Source: CG2-30-36-16 sp964372115
Lineage (GTDB): Bacteria; Bacteroidota; Ignavibacteria; Ignavibacteriales; Ignavibacteriaceae
DNA: 64,000 bases
Direction: 5' to 3'
NCBI GenBank assembly: GCA_964372115.1
Contig: CAYJPN010000014.1
Coordinates: forward strand, 54,478 to 118,477
The position numbers and the translations under genes are program-made. This document shows positions 42,701-50,400 of the stretch, in pieces (position 1 is the first letter of the stretch; every line of letters starts with the position of its first letter). The notes beneath the pieces are model-generated. The model searched no databases. It worked only from the letters and a program-made list of their open reading frames with translations, and was not told the DNA's origin.

Positions 42701-44458
42701 GATACAAGATATATTACACGCAAAGTTAGTGAACTACTTTATCCGTTTGTAAAAGAAAAAGAAAATGGAAAAGATAATGCAGGGCTGATTTTTACAATTG
42801 GAAGTATAACCAGTGATTTAAAGCGTGAATGGGGTTTAAATAATGTTTGGAAAGAAATTATAAAACCACGTTTTGAACGTCTTGAAAAAATTACAGAACA
42901 ACAAGTAATATTTTCAGATAATGAAGACCCCAACAAGTTTCATTTTAACATTCCAGAGCAACCAAATTTTAATGAAAAACGAATTGACCACCGCCACCAT
43001 GCTTTGGATGCACTTATTATCGCGGCAACAACAAGAGAACATATAAAATACTTAAACTCATTAAATGCAGTTGACAATAATCAAGAATTATTAAAAGTAA
43101 AGAGGACATTAGTAAAAGGCAAAATAAGAGACTTTAAATTGCCGTGGGAAGATTTTACAAAAGAGGCAAAAGAAAAGTTGAATGAAACAATTGTAACGTT
43201 CAAAAATAAAAAGTCACCTATTGATCAAATTATCAGTAAACCTACAAATAAATACTTAAAATGGTTTCAAAAAGAAGATGAAAGCTGGGAAAAAAGAGAA
43301 GTATATCAAAAGCCGAATAAAAGATGGATGGCTGTACGAAAATCAATGTTTAAAGAACCACAAGGAATTATATGGTTAAAAGAGAAAAAAGAAGTTTCGG
43401 TTTTAGAAGCCTTCAGCATTCAAATTGAAAGAATGAAAGTTGAACATGACGCTGAAAAGAGGAAAACAGTAAGTTATGTTTATGATCAATCGGCAAGGCA
43501 GTACATAAAGGATATTATTTATAAAATAGGGATTAATGTTGATGAATCTGAAAAGCTTTTAACCGAAGTTGAAAAGTATTTAAAGAAAAACTGTAAAAAA
43601 GTTGAAACTGGTAAATTAAAAGAGAATGGAAAACCTAAGTCTAAAACTGTGTATCTGCTGGGAGATTTTGAATATGAAAAAATATGGATTGCGAAGTTTA
43701 TTGGTTATACAGCAAAACGAGTAAAAGTAGATAATACTTTTACTCATGATAAAATAAACAAAATGCCATATGCAAAAGAAGAAAATTCCCCATTAGCTAA
43801 ATTATTACGCGAACATTTATCAAGTTATAATAACAAACCGAATGAGGCTTTTTCTGGTGAGGGAATGGAAGTTCTTACTAAGAAGGCAGGAAAACCTATC
43901 TCAACAGTTACAATTACGGATGGGAATCTAAAAGATAAATCTCGGGATAATATATTCAATAAAAAATATATGGAAACAGATGCAGGCGCGGTCGCTTATT
44001 TCATAATTTATGAAAATGAAAACACAAAGGAACGCACTGAAATGTATTCGCTAGCTACACACAAAGCCATTGTAAGAAAAATCCATGGCAAATCACTTGC
44101 AGATAAGAAAGAAGGATGTAAGACTATTATTCTATCTCCTAATGATTTAGTTTATGTTCCTACAGAAGATCAGTTAAAAAGCATAAAATCAAGTGAACTC
44201 AACCCGATTGATTGGAATGACAAAAAAGCTATCTCGCTGAGAATATATAGGATGGTTAGTAGTACGAAAAAAGATTGTTTTTTTATTCAACATCATATTT
44301 CTAAACCAATTATTCCATTCAATAGAAAAGAAAAAATCAAAGGAGAAATTGATTGGAACGATAAATCGACAAAAACTATGGATGGAGAAACAATGATTTC
44401 AGGTTGTTGTGTAAAAATAAATATAGATCGTCTCGGCAACATAAAACCTGCGGAGTGA
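39737..44458 (+). CDS. cas9: CRISPR-associated endonuclease Cas9, type II-C, large form
   Basis: RNA-guided DNA endonuclease, 1573 residues. All catalytic parts are present: RuvC-I LGLDLGTNSIG with Asp8; Arg-rich bridge helix about residues 60-85 (ARRMKRGSRRLKHRYK); recognition lobe to ~730; RuvC-II IHIELGREL with Glu741; HNH YEVEHIIPQS with His897; RuvC-III DHRHHALDAL with His1088 and Asp1091. About 480 residues follow RuvC-III, much longer than in compact II-C enzymes, holding the wedge and PAM-interacting region. Large Cas9s are known in Bacteroidota and Ignavibacteria. ATG 39737 is chosen over in-frame ATGs at 39701 and 39713 because AAAGGAG lies 8 bases upstream and RuvC-I begins at once. 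cas1 follows after 127 bases; there is no cas4 or csn2, supporting II-C. Confidence 0.97.
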   Translation: MKKILGLDLGTNSIGGGLISIPESINDFGTEGKIEWIGSRIIPVDGDYLQKFESGGQAETKAAARRMKRGSRRLKHRYKLRRSRLITVFKILGWVDESFPDDFKKKMANDENYKFHIGDYLPFSQDTIEKATELLGVKGKRNKRNNIVIPEDWIIYYLREKALTEIITLKELARIIYMMNQRRGFKSSRKDLREEGVAERKWVEIVRIKSVDLKSNETDKNKKYSYTITPYSDTVKPWEEKWFKKLDWEEKEFTLLITEKTETKKDGTVKITQNKPQKPGIDDWTLSLVALDNQIDEQNKLPGEFFWDNLIKDKNYKIRQIAVRREKYKRELETIWNKQIELRIKESNEQELLNENKLEQIAATLYKHNTAKQKDLEENNMLHIISDDIIYYQRELKSQKHSIGECQYEKHKGIDGEFYGVKCAAKSNPEFQEYRILQDVHNIRILEKEQNINGFTKIDVDVTKQFIDEAAKEKLFDLFDSSKEVSEQNIFDLLNIFSADKKLDKTSYRINLFTNREKLLGNETKELFRKIFRKFKYESEGEKYLADKSVLRKLWHILYSISSSNLENSTKGIKTALSKFNLPDEIVEAFTKLPEIKKQYASYSTKAINKLLPLMRCGKYWEWNNVHNETKKRIEKIIEDGWDFAYDKRTGELIKEREFSNKEQFSSLPGWMACYVTYGRHSEKENTKSYDSNEIKTLDVMRLIPNNSLRNPIVEQVIRETLFLVKDVCNHYGQPDEIHIELGRELKKNREEKIKISERQGINTKENERIKKLLHELMNGFDEYDDEGDIRQVRFNVRPNPDSPRDIEKFRIWKDNALVNKSVRISKKNGDKSINFILNKDVDFDDLYSDGKKERTPTNTEIKKYTLWLSQNCASPYTGKIIPLSKLFDKTLYEVEHIIPQSKLKYDAIENLVIAEAAINPTPYKGNMLARNFIKHFSGQELSINNIRYRILTNEEYEIHCKNTFKGRKLKNLLTTEVPEDFIERQINDTRYITRKVSELLYPFVKEKENGKDNAGLIFTIGSITSDLKREWGLNNVWKEIIKPRFERLEKITEQQVIFSDNEDPNKFHFNIPEQPNFNEKRIDHRHHALDALIIAATTREHIKYLNSLNAVDNNQELLKVKRTLVKGKIRDFKLPWEDFTKEAKEKLNETIVTFKNKKSPIDQIISKPTNKYLKWFQKEDESWEKREVYQKPNKRWMAVRKSMFKEPQGIIWLKEKKEVSVLEAFSIQIERMKVEHDAEKRKTVSYVYDQSARQYIKDIIYKIGINVDESEKLLTEVEKYLKKNCKKVETGKLKENGKPKSKTVYLLGDFEYEKIWIAKFIGYTAKRVKVDNTFTHDKINKMPYAKEENSPLAKLLREHLSSYNNKPNEAFSGEGMEVLTKKAGKPISTVTITDGNLKDKSRDNIFNKKYMETDAGAVAYFIIYENENTKERTEMYSLATHKAIVRKIHGKSLADKKEGCKTIILSPNDLVYVPTEDQLKSIKSSELNPIDWNDKKAISLRIYRMVSSTKKDCFFIQHHISKPIIPFNRKEKIKGEIDWNDKSTKTMDGETMISGCCVKINIDRLGNIKPAE

Positions 44459-44481
44459 TGCGTTAATTATTTCAAACATAT

Positions 44482-44511
44482 CAGCCCATACCGCCAAAGC
44501 GAGATGGGCTG
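44482..44511. terminator. stem-loop after cas9
   Basis: CAGCCCAT / ATGGGCTG, 8-bp perfect stem with 14-base loop, 23 bases after the cas9 stop. It lacks a T-run (followed by AAAAAATG), so it could be a processing or attenuation hairpin instead of a terminator. Confidence 0.4.
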
Positions 44512-44549
44512 AAAAAATGCGGCAATATTAAAAATTATTACAATAAATT

Positions 44550-44565
44550 ATTCGTTTCAACGAAT
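44550..44565. repeat. palindrome between cas9 and cas1
   Basis: ATTCGTT-TC-AACGAAT, a 7-bp dyad of the same layout as the AACCGTT-N2-AACGGTT palindromes after cas1. Confidence 0.55.
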
Positions 44566-44585
44566 TATAAAAGACATTTTAAATA

Positions 44586-45569
44586 ATGATTAAACGAACA
44601 TTATATTTCGGAAACCCGGCATACCTTAGCAAAAAGGATGATCAATTGGTTATAAGGCTGATTGATAACGGGAGTGAAAAAGAAAAAATTGCAAATGAAT
44701 CTGCCGCAATAGAAGAAATTGATAAGAATGATAAATACAGGGACAGGACAAATCAAAATATGGTACCGATAGAAGATACCGGGATAATTATTTTAGACAA
44801 TCAGCAGATAACAATAACGCAAGGGCTGCTCCATTCCCTTCTTGAAAATAATACGGCTGTTGTTTCTTGCGATAATTCCCACCTGCCTGTAGGATTGTTT
44901 TTACCTCTGTCGGTTAATCAAATACAAAGCGAAAGATTCCAGGCGCAGATAGAAAGTTCAATCCCTTTAAGAAAGCAATTATGGCAGCAGACAATTTCGG
45001 CAAAGATTAAAAACCAGGCTGCGCTGCTAAGAATGAAAAAAGTAAAAGCCGAAAATATGATTAAATGGGCAAAGGACGTAAAATCGGGCGACCCGGATAA
45101 TCTTGAAGGAAGAGCCGCTGCATTCTACTGGAAAAATTTATTTCCGGAAAGATTAGAATTTACAAGAGACCGCTACGGCTTACCGCCTAATCAATTATTA
45201 AATTACGGTTATGCTGTTTTAAGGGCAATTATTGCAAGAGGATTAGTTTCTTCCGGCTTGCTGCCGACATTAGGAATACATCATCACAACAAATATAACG
45301 CTTACTGCCTTGCCGATGATATAATGGAGCCTTACCGCCCTTATGTTGATTCGATTGTCTGTGAGATTGTAGAGAATGGCGAAGACTTTGAAGAGCTTAC
45401 TCCTTCAATAAAAAAGCAGCTTCTTGAAATACCTGTTAAGGAAATAATAATCGAAGGTGTAAGAAGCCCTTTAATGGTTGGTGTTCAAAGAACAACATCA
45501 TCATTGGCAAAATGTTTTGCGGGAGAAACGAGAAAAATAATTTATCCGGAAATTATCGTGGGTTTATAA
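44586..45569 (+). CDS. cas1: CRISPR-associated integrase Cas1
   Basis: Metal-dependent integrase that, with Cas2, inserts new spacers at the leader end. At 327 residues it has family length. The beta-sandwich N-domain (LYFGNPAYLSKKDDQLVIRL) is followed by the helical catalytic domain with the conserved Glu in LEGRAAAFYW, the His in LGIHHHNKYNAYCLADD, and the acidic DDIMEPYRPYVD. All three metal ligands are present. Unusually for type II-C, it is separated from cas2 by 1.4 kb containing an IS200-like transposase and hairpin repeats, and its stop codon is immediately followed by a palindrome. Confidence 0.96.
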   Translation: MIKRTLYFGNPAYLSKKDDQLVIRLIDNGSEKEKIANESAAIEEIDKNDKYRDRTNQNMVPIEDTGIIILDNQQITITQGLLHSLLENNTAVVSCDNSHLPVGLFLPLSVNQIQSERFQAQIESSIPLRKQLWQQTISAKIKNQAALLRMKKVKAENMIKWAKDVKSGDPDNLEGRAAAFYWKNLFPERLEFTRDRYGLPPNQLLNYGYAVLRAIIARGLVSSGLLPTLGIHHHNKYNAYCLADDIMEPYRPYVDSIVCEIVENGEDFEELTPSIKKQLLEIPVKEIIIEGVRSPLMVGVQRTTSSLAKCFAGETRKIIYPEIIVGL

Positions 45570-45584
45570 ACCGTTAAAACGGTT
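45569..45584. repeat. AACCGTT-N2-AACGGTT palindrome, copy 1
   Basis: AACCGTTAAAACGGTT, overlapping the final base of the cas1 stop codon. Copies or close variants occur at 45697, 45783, 46473 and 46978. Confidence 0.7.
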
Positions 45585-45696
45585 AATGCTGCGGTTACTT
45601 TTTGGTTAGCACCGGGATGAAGAGGCTGTGTGAAAACTATGTTTTTTAATTATCGAGATTTACCAAGGTGGAATGAAATAAAAATCGTCAACCGAA

Positions 45697-45712
45697 AACC
45701 GTTGAAACGGTT
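45697..45712. repeat. AACCGTT-N2-AACGGTT palindrome, copy 2
   Basis: AACCGTTGAAACGGTT, upstream of the transposase. Confidence 0.7.
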
Positions 45713-45733
45713 CATATTTTGATTTCTGGTTCA

Positions 45734-45761
45734 TTAACACCTCGATTAATCGAGGTGTTAA
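45734..45761. repeat. 28-base perfect palindrome, ACACCTCGATT family
   Basis: Arms TTAACACCTCGATT and its exact complement. It is the best-preserved member of the hairpin family that forms tandem clusters on both sides of the transposase. Confidence 0.75.
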
Positions 45762-45782
45762 TGAAAAAATGATGGGTATTTC

Positions 45783-45798
45783 AACCGTTTTAACGGTT
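45783..45798. repeat. AACCGTT-N2-AACGGTT palindrome, copy 3
   Basis: AACCGTTTTAACGGTT; identical to the copy upstream of cas2 at 46978. Confidence 0.7.
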
Positions 45799-45813
45799 TT
45801 TATTGAATATTAA

Positions 45814-45893
45814 CACCGCCTCTGAATCCAGGTTTTAATTACACGCGATGAATCCCGGTGTTAATTACTCATGCTGAATCCTTGTATTAATTA
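45814..45893. repeat. tandem hairpin-family units, upstream cluster (3 units)
   Basis: Three diverged 26-28 base units ending in GGTTTTAATTA, GGTGTTAATTA and TGTATTAATTA, each with a central TGAATCC. They are the same unit type as the nine-unit cluster downstream of the transposase. The rest of 45570-45925 holds only the palindromes listed. Confidence 0.7.
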
Positions 45894-45925
45894 CTATTGA
45901 TTAGTTTAAAATTAGAGAGGTTATT

Positions 45926-46372
45926 ATGTCGCTTCATTCTTATTCGAAATGCTGGCTTCATTTAATATGGGGGACACTAAACAGGGAAGCTTTTTTTACA
46001 TCTGAATCTGTGCAAAAAAAAGTTTCCAATTATTTGTCTGAATATTGTTCGCAAAAAAAGATTTATATGAAGAAAAATTATGTTAATAGTGAACATGTAC
46101 ATGCGTTAATAGATATGCCGACAAATTTTAGTATTGAAGAGGTAATGCATCTACTTAAAGGGAGCTCATCAAGATGGATAAATGAGAATGGTATATGCCC
46201 GTTTAAATTTAGCTGGGGAAGAGGTTATGCAGCTTTGTCAGTATCGCAGTCGGGTTTAATTAGAGTGGTGGAATACATAAATGGACAAAAGGAACACCAT
46301 AGGAGAAAAAGTTTTGCGGAAGAGTATGAGGAATTTATAACAAAGTACGGGATGAAGTATGTGGCTGAATGA
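45926..46372 (+). CDS. IS200-like Y1 (HUH) transposase
   Basis: A 148-residue single-strand DNA transposase of the Y1_Tnp family (IS200/IS605 TnpA or REP-associated tyrosine transposase, RAYT). The HUH motif is H-V-H in NSEHVHALIDMP. The catalytic Tyr is in VVEYINGQKEHHRRKSF, and the family's helical end (EEYEEFITKYGMKYV) is intact. Such enzymes cut and rejoin one strand at hairpins. It has a decent ribosome-binding site (AGAGAGG) before ATG 45926. No tnpB or iscB partner is adjacent. It sits in the same orientation between cas1 and cas2, flanked by clusters of palindromic repeats, which favours the RAYT-like interpretation. Confidence 0.9.
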   Translation: MSLHSYSKCWLHLIWGTLNREAFFTSESVQKKVSNYLSEYCSQKKIYMKKNYVNSEHVHALIDMPTNFSIEEVMHLLKGSSSRWINENGICPFKFSWGRGYAALSVSQSGLIRVVEYINGQKEHHRRKSFAEEYEEFITKYGMKYVAE

Positions 46373-46472
46373 ATTGGGGAATCAGGCATAAAAATGTTAT
46401 ACCCTCGATTTGATACTCTTATACATTTAGACGCTGGCGGCTTGGGTTGCACTTTACATGCACCCGCAAGAT

Positions 46473-46490
46473 AAACTGTTAAAACAGTTT
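46473..46490. repeat. AAACTGTT-N2-AACAGTTT palindrome
   Basis: AAACTGTTAAAACAGTTT, a variant of the AACCGTT palindrome with compensating changes in both arms, about 100 bases after the transposase stop. Compensation suggests the pairing is what is conserved. Confidence 0.65.
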
Positions 46491-46516
46491 TTCGTAAATA
46501 TTTTTTCCCCTTTTTT

Positions 46517-46749
46517 CACCTCGATGAATCGAGGTGTTAATTTCATGTGATGAATCATGATGTTAATTACACATAATGAATCAAGGTGTTAATTACACTG
46601 ATGAATCCAGGTGTTAATTACACTGATGAATCCAGGTGTTAATTACACTCGATGAATCGAGGTGTTAATTTCATGTGATGAAACCAGGTCTTAATTACAC
46701 GTGATGAATCCCGATGTTAATTACACTCGATGAATCGAGGTGTTAATTG
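46517..46749. repeat. tandem hairpin-family units, downstream cluster (9 units)
   Basis: Nine consecutive units of 25-27 bases with consensus CACTCGATGAATCGAGGTG then TTAATTA. Units 1, 6 and 9 keep a full palindrome (CACCTCGAT / ATCGAGGTG type); others are diverged in the arms but keep TGAATC and TTAATT. The layout resembles REP/BIME clusters beside a RAYT. It differs from CRISPR in having no spacers. Confidence 0.8.
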
Positions 46750-46931
46750 CGGGTGATTAAAAAATATTAATGAGTCAGTTAAAAAAGGTCATTTCTGTTA
46801 TTGCAGCGGGAGCCAACGGCCGCGGAAAACAATCTTCCGATTTAGTGCCGAATTCCAAAGATTGTCCCGGGGGGATTCATTCGGCGCTTCAAAGAGTTTA
46901 TGCTGAACGAAATGAATAAATTAGCAATTAA

Positions 46932-46951
46932 CACCTCGATTTATCGAGGTG
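46932..46951. repeat. solo hairpin of the CACCTCGAT family
   Basis: CACCTCGATTTATCGAGGTG, a 9-bp dyad, isolated about 65 bases before the cas2 start. Confidence 0.7.
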
Positions 46952-46977
46952 CTAAATAAAAAAATATATAACATAAC

Positions 46978-46993
46978 AACCGTTTTAACGGTT
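46978..46993. repeat. AACCGTT-N2-AACGGTT palindrome upstream of cas2
   Basis: AACCGTTTTAACGGTT, 24 bases before the chosen cas2 start. Its position argues against the longer cas2 frame beginning at 46949. Confidence 0.7.
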
Positions 46994-47017
46994 TACAGTT
47001 ACATTGCGTTATACCAA

Positions 47018-47350
47018 ATGAGATTTAACGAATATCGTATTATGTGGATATTAGTATTTTTCGATTTGCCTACGGAAACGAGCAAGGAAAAGAAAGCCTA
47101 TACCCGTTTTAGAAAAGAGCTTATGCGGGACGGCTTTTCGATGTTCCAGTTTTCGATATATATACGCCACTGCTCAAGCAGGGAAAATAAAAACGTCCAT
47201 GTAAAAAGGATAAAAAGCATTCTGCCCGAAAAGGGGCATGTAGGTATTCTTAGCGTTACCGATAAGCAGTTTGGCATGATGGAAATATTTTATGGCAAGA
47301 AGAAGGAGGACAGCGGCTTTATTGAGCCGCACCAACTTGAACTTTTCTAA
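47018..47350 (+). CDS. cas2: CRISPR-associated protein Cas2
   Basis: Small ferredoxin-fold protein that scaffolds the Cas1 integrase. At 110 residues, the first beta-strand with its conserved Asp is MWILVFFDLPTET; then YTRFRKELMRDGFSMFQFSIYIRHC and the C-terminal strand KGHVGILSVTDKQFGMMEIFYG. The start at 47018 (MRFNEYRIMW) is preferred because the frame's upstream part (from 46949) runs through a palindromic repeat. The array begins 128 bases after the stop. Together with cas1 this gives a full adaptation module. Confidence 0.95.
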   Translation: MRFNEYRIMWILVFFDLPTETSKEKKAYTRFRKELMRDGFSMFQFSIYIRHCSSRENKNVHVKRIKSILPEKGHVGILSVTDKQFGMMEIFYGKKKEDSGFIEPHQLELF

Positions 47351-47362
47351 GGCTCCTCCTAA

Positions 47363-47379
47363 CCTCCCCAAAGGGGAGG
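47363..47379. repeat. CCTCCCC / GGGGAGG palindrome between cas2 and array
   Basis: CCTCCCC-AAA-GGGGAGG, 7-bp dyad 12 bases after the cas2 stop. It could act as a barrier between rightward cas transcription and leftward array transcription. A similar pyrimidine/purine palindrome occurs at 6496-6520. Confidence 0.55.
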
Positions 47380-47478
47380 AAATTGGAGGCATTCTTTCTT
47401 TGACAAAAAGACTAATCCATTTTTTTAATCCTATTAAGCCTGTAAGTTGTTGTATTTCAATGGCATATTATACAACGT

Positions 47479-50400
47479 GTTGTTTATAATATTGTCAAAG
47501 AAAAATCTGAAAGCAAATCACAACATTGAAATTGTTATCTTTATATTAACAAAAGTTGTTTATAATATTGTCAAAGAAAAATCTGAAAGCAAATCACAAC
47601 TTTGAATATTCGATTCGCCGTCAATTCGCGGTTGTTTATAATATTGTCAAAGAAAAATCTGAAAGCAAATCACAACTATATCGGCACATTAAATCATGTC
47701 TAATTTGTTGTTTATAATATTGTCAAAGAAAAATCTGAAAGCAAATCACAACAAGTCCGTTGCCAATCATCCAAAGCGCGTCGTTGTTTATAATATTGTC
47801 AAAGAAAAATCTGAAAGCAAATCACAACTGAAAGCGCTGCGTCCGTAAAAAAATCGGTGTTGTTTATAATATTGTCAAAGAAAAATCTGAAAGCAAATCA
47901 CAACCGCCGACAACATTCCCAACTTTTCCGGAGAGTTGTTTATAATATTGTCAAAGAAAAATCTGAAAGCAAATCACAACCTAAACAAAGAAGTGCTACA
48001 GTATCCGTGTGTTGTTTATAATATTGTCAAAGAAAAATCTGAAAGCAAATCACAACCCAAAGTACGGCGGCTTACCGAACTCTTTAGTTGTTTATAATAT
48101 TGTCAAAGAAAAATCTGAAAGCAAATCACAACCAAAACGGATGGGAGTATAACAAAACGGCTGTTGTTTATAATATTGTCAAAGAAAAATCTGAAAGCAA
48201 ATCACAACAGCATGGGTAGAAGTTGAAGCCGCTAATAAGTTGTTTATAATATTGTCAAAGAAAAATCTGAAAGCAAATCACAACACAAACGAATAGCGAT
48301 ACAAAACCGACAATGTTGTTTATAATATTGTCAAAGAAAAATCTGAAAGCAAATCACAACTACTGCTAAGAGAAAGAGAATGATTTGATAGTTGTTTATA
48401 ATATTGTCAAAGAAAAATCTGAAAGCAAATCACAACGTACCGAGAGTAATTAACATTGTTCTATCGTTGTTTATAATATTGTCAAAGAAAAATCTGAAAG
48501 CAAATCACAACTCAATCACTCTAAGTTTATTTTCTAAATAGTTGTTTATAATATTGTCAAAGAAAAATCTGAAAGCAAATCACAACGCAAACGCCGCAAA
48601 GTTTATGCGCGTTATTGTTGTTTATAATATTGTCAAAGAAAAATCTGAAAGCAAATCACAACATATCATTGATGCTGTCATCGGCAACTGCTGTTGTTTA
48701 TAATATTGTCAAAGAAAAATCTGAAAGCAAATCACAACCGCAGTAGAAGTCAACTTCAACACTCCTAAGTTGTTTATAATATTGTCAAAGAAAAATCTGA
48801 AAGCAAATCACAACAGGAACAGCTGGCGTAACAAATTCGATCTCGTTGTTTATAATATTGTCAAAGAAAAATCTGAAAGCAAATCACAACTTAATGGAAG
48901 AAGTTAAGAATTTAACACCAGTTGTTTATAATATTGTCAAAGAAAAATCTGAAAGCAAATCACAACAGCAAGATGTTTGACCCGGAAATAGACCGGGTTG
49001 TTTATAATATTGTCAAAGAAAAATCTGAAAGCAAATCACAACAAACGCGCGGAAAGGCTGAACAAACAAATTGTTGTTTATAATATTGTCAAAGAAAAAT
49101 CTGAAAGCAAATCACAACAAAGAGCTTGTTACAGAAAAAATTTATGATGTTGTTTATAATATTGTCAAAGAAAAATCTGAAAGCAAATCACAACCCAAGT
49201 GTACCCGATAGTTCCATCCCCTCCGTTGTTTATAATATTGTCAAAGAAAAATCTGAAAGCAAATCACAACACACCGCTTGAAGAAAAGTATTTAGCAGAG
49301 GTTGTTTATAATATTGTCAAAGAAAAATCTGAAAGCAAATCACAACGGGATGCAGCTTGCGTTAATCGGTAATAAGTTGTTTATAATATTGTCAAAGAAA
49401 AATCTGAAAGCAAATCACAACAACCTTTATAGCGGCGTTGGTGGGAATAGGGTTGTTTATAATATTGTCAAAGAAAAATCTGAAAGCAAATCACAACAAG
49501 AGCACATTTATATCGCAAATGCTAAAGTTGTTTATAATATTGTCAAAGAAAAATCTGAAAGCAAATCACAACTGGGTGGGAGTATTCAAACTTACTTATC
49601 AGTTGTTTATAATATTGTCAAAGAAAAATCTGAAAGCAAATCACAACGGATGTATTGTACGACCTTGCGAATGAAGGTTGTTTATAATATTGTCAAAGAA
49701 AAATCTGAAAGCAAATCACAACACAGCCCGAAGGCAAGCAATGTAGACGGGCGTTGTTTATAATATTGTCAAAGAAAAATCTGAAAGCAAATCACAACAC
49801 CTTCACACTTCGCGATCTTTCTTACCGGTTGTTTATAATATTGTCAAAGAAAAATCTGAAAGCAAATCACAACTACATTAAACTGTTCGAACATTCCGGC
49901 TGTGTTGTTTATAATATTGTCAAAGAAAAATCTGAAAGCAAATCACAACATGGCTTAGTTTGTAGTGCCGCATAAATTAGTTGTTTATAATATTGTCAAA
50001 GAAAAATCTGAAAGCAAATCACAACATCGTGGTCTACAACATTGCCGTTTATATTGTTGTTTATAATATTGTCAAAGAAAAATCTGAAAGCAAATCACAA
50101 CAGCAAGATGTTTGACCCGGAAATAGACCGGGTTGTTTATAATATTGTCAAAGAAAAATCTGAAAGCAAATCACAACTACGCGGGCATTTATGTCCGCAG
50201 TGCAGCCGTTGTTTATAATATTGTCAAAGAAAAATCTGAAAGCAAATCACAACATAACCAGCGCATCAAAACGACAGCCTTTGGTTGTTTATAATATTGT
50301 CAAAGAAAAATCTGAAAGCAAATCACAACTATGCATCTCTTTTGTTGCCATCTTAATTTGTTGTTTATAATATTGTCAAAGAAAAATCTGAAAGCAAATC

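Larger units (their letters stand above)
46373..47017. other. non-coding gap between transposase and cas2
   Basis: This gap contains the palindromes and the nine-unit tandem cluster listed separately. The stretches 46373-46470 and 46750-46930 show no gene or recognisable RNA. Confidence 0.6.

Noticed and set aside
46517..46749. A second CRISPR array between the transposase and cas2
   Set aside because: The 25-27 base units are contiguous with no spacers, and units diverge from each other. They fit a REP/BIME-like tandem cluster.
47391..47404. Partial inverted repeat copy (TTCTTTGACAA) before the array
   Set aside because: An 11-base match in AT-rich sequence is not convincing evidence of a repeat remnant or second anti-repeat.
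47446..47476. Degenerate terminal CRISPR repeat left of the first repeat (GTTGTA ... TACAAC)
   Set aside because: Only the short ends match a repeat; the interior does not, and the length is wrong.
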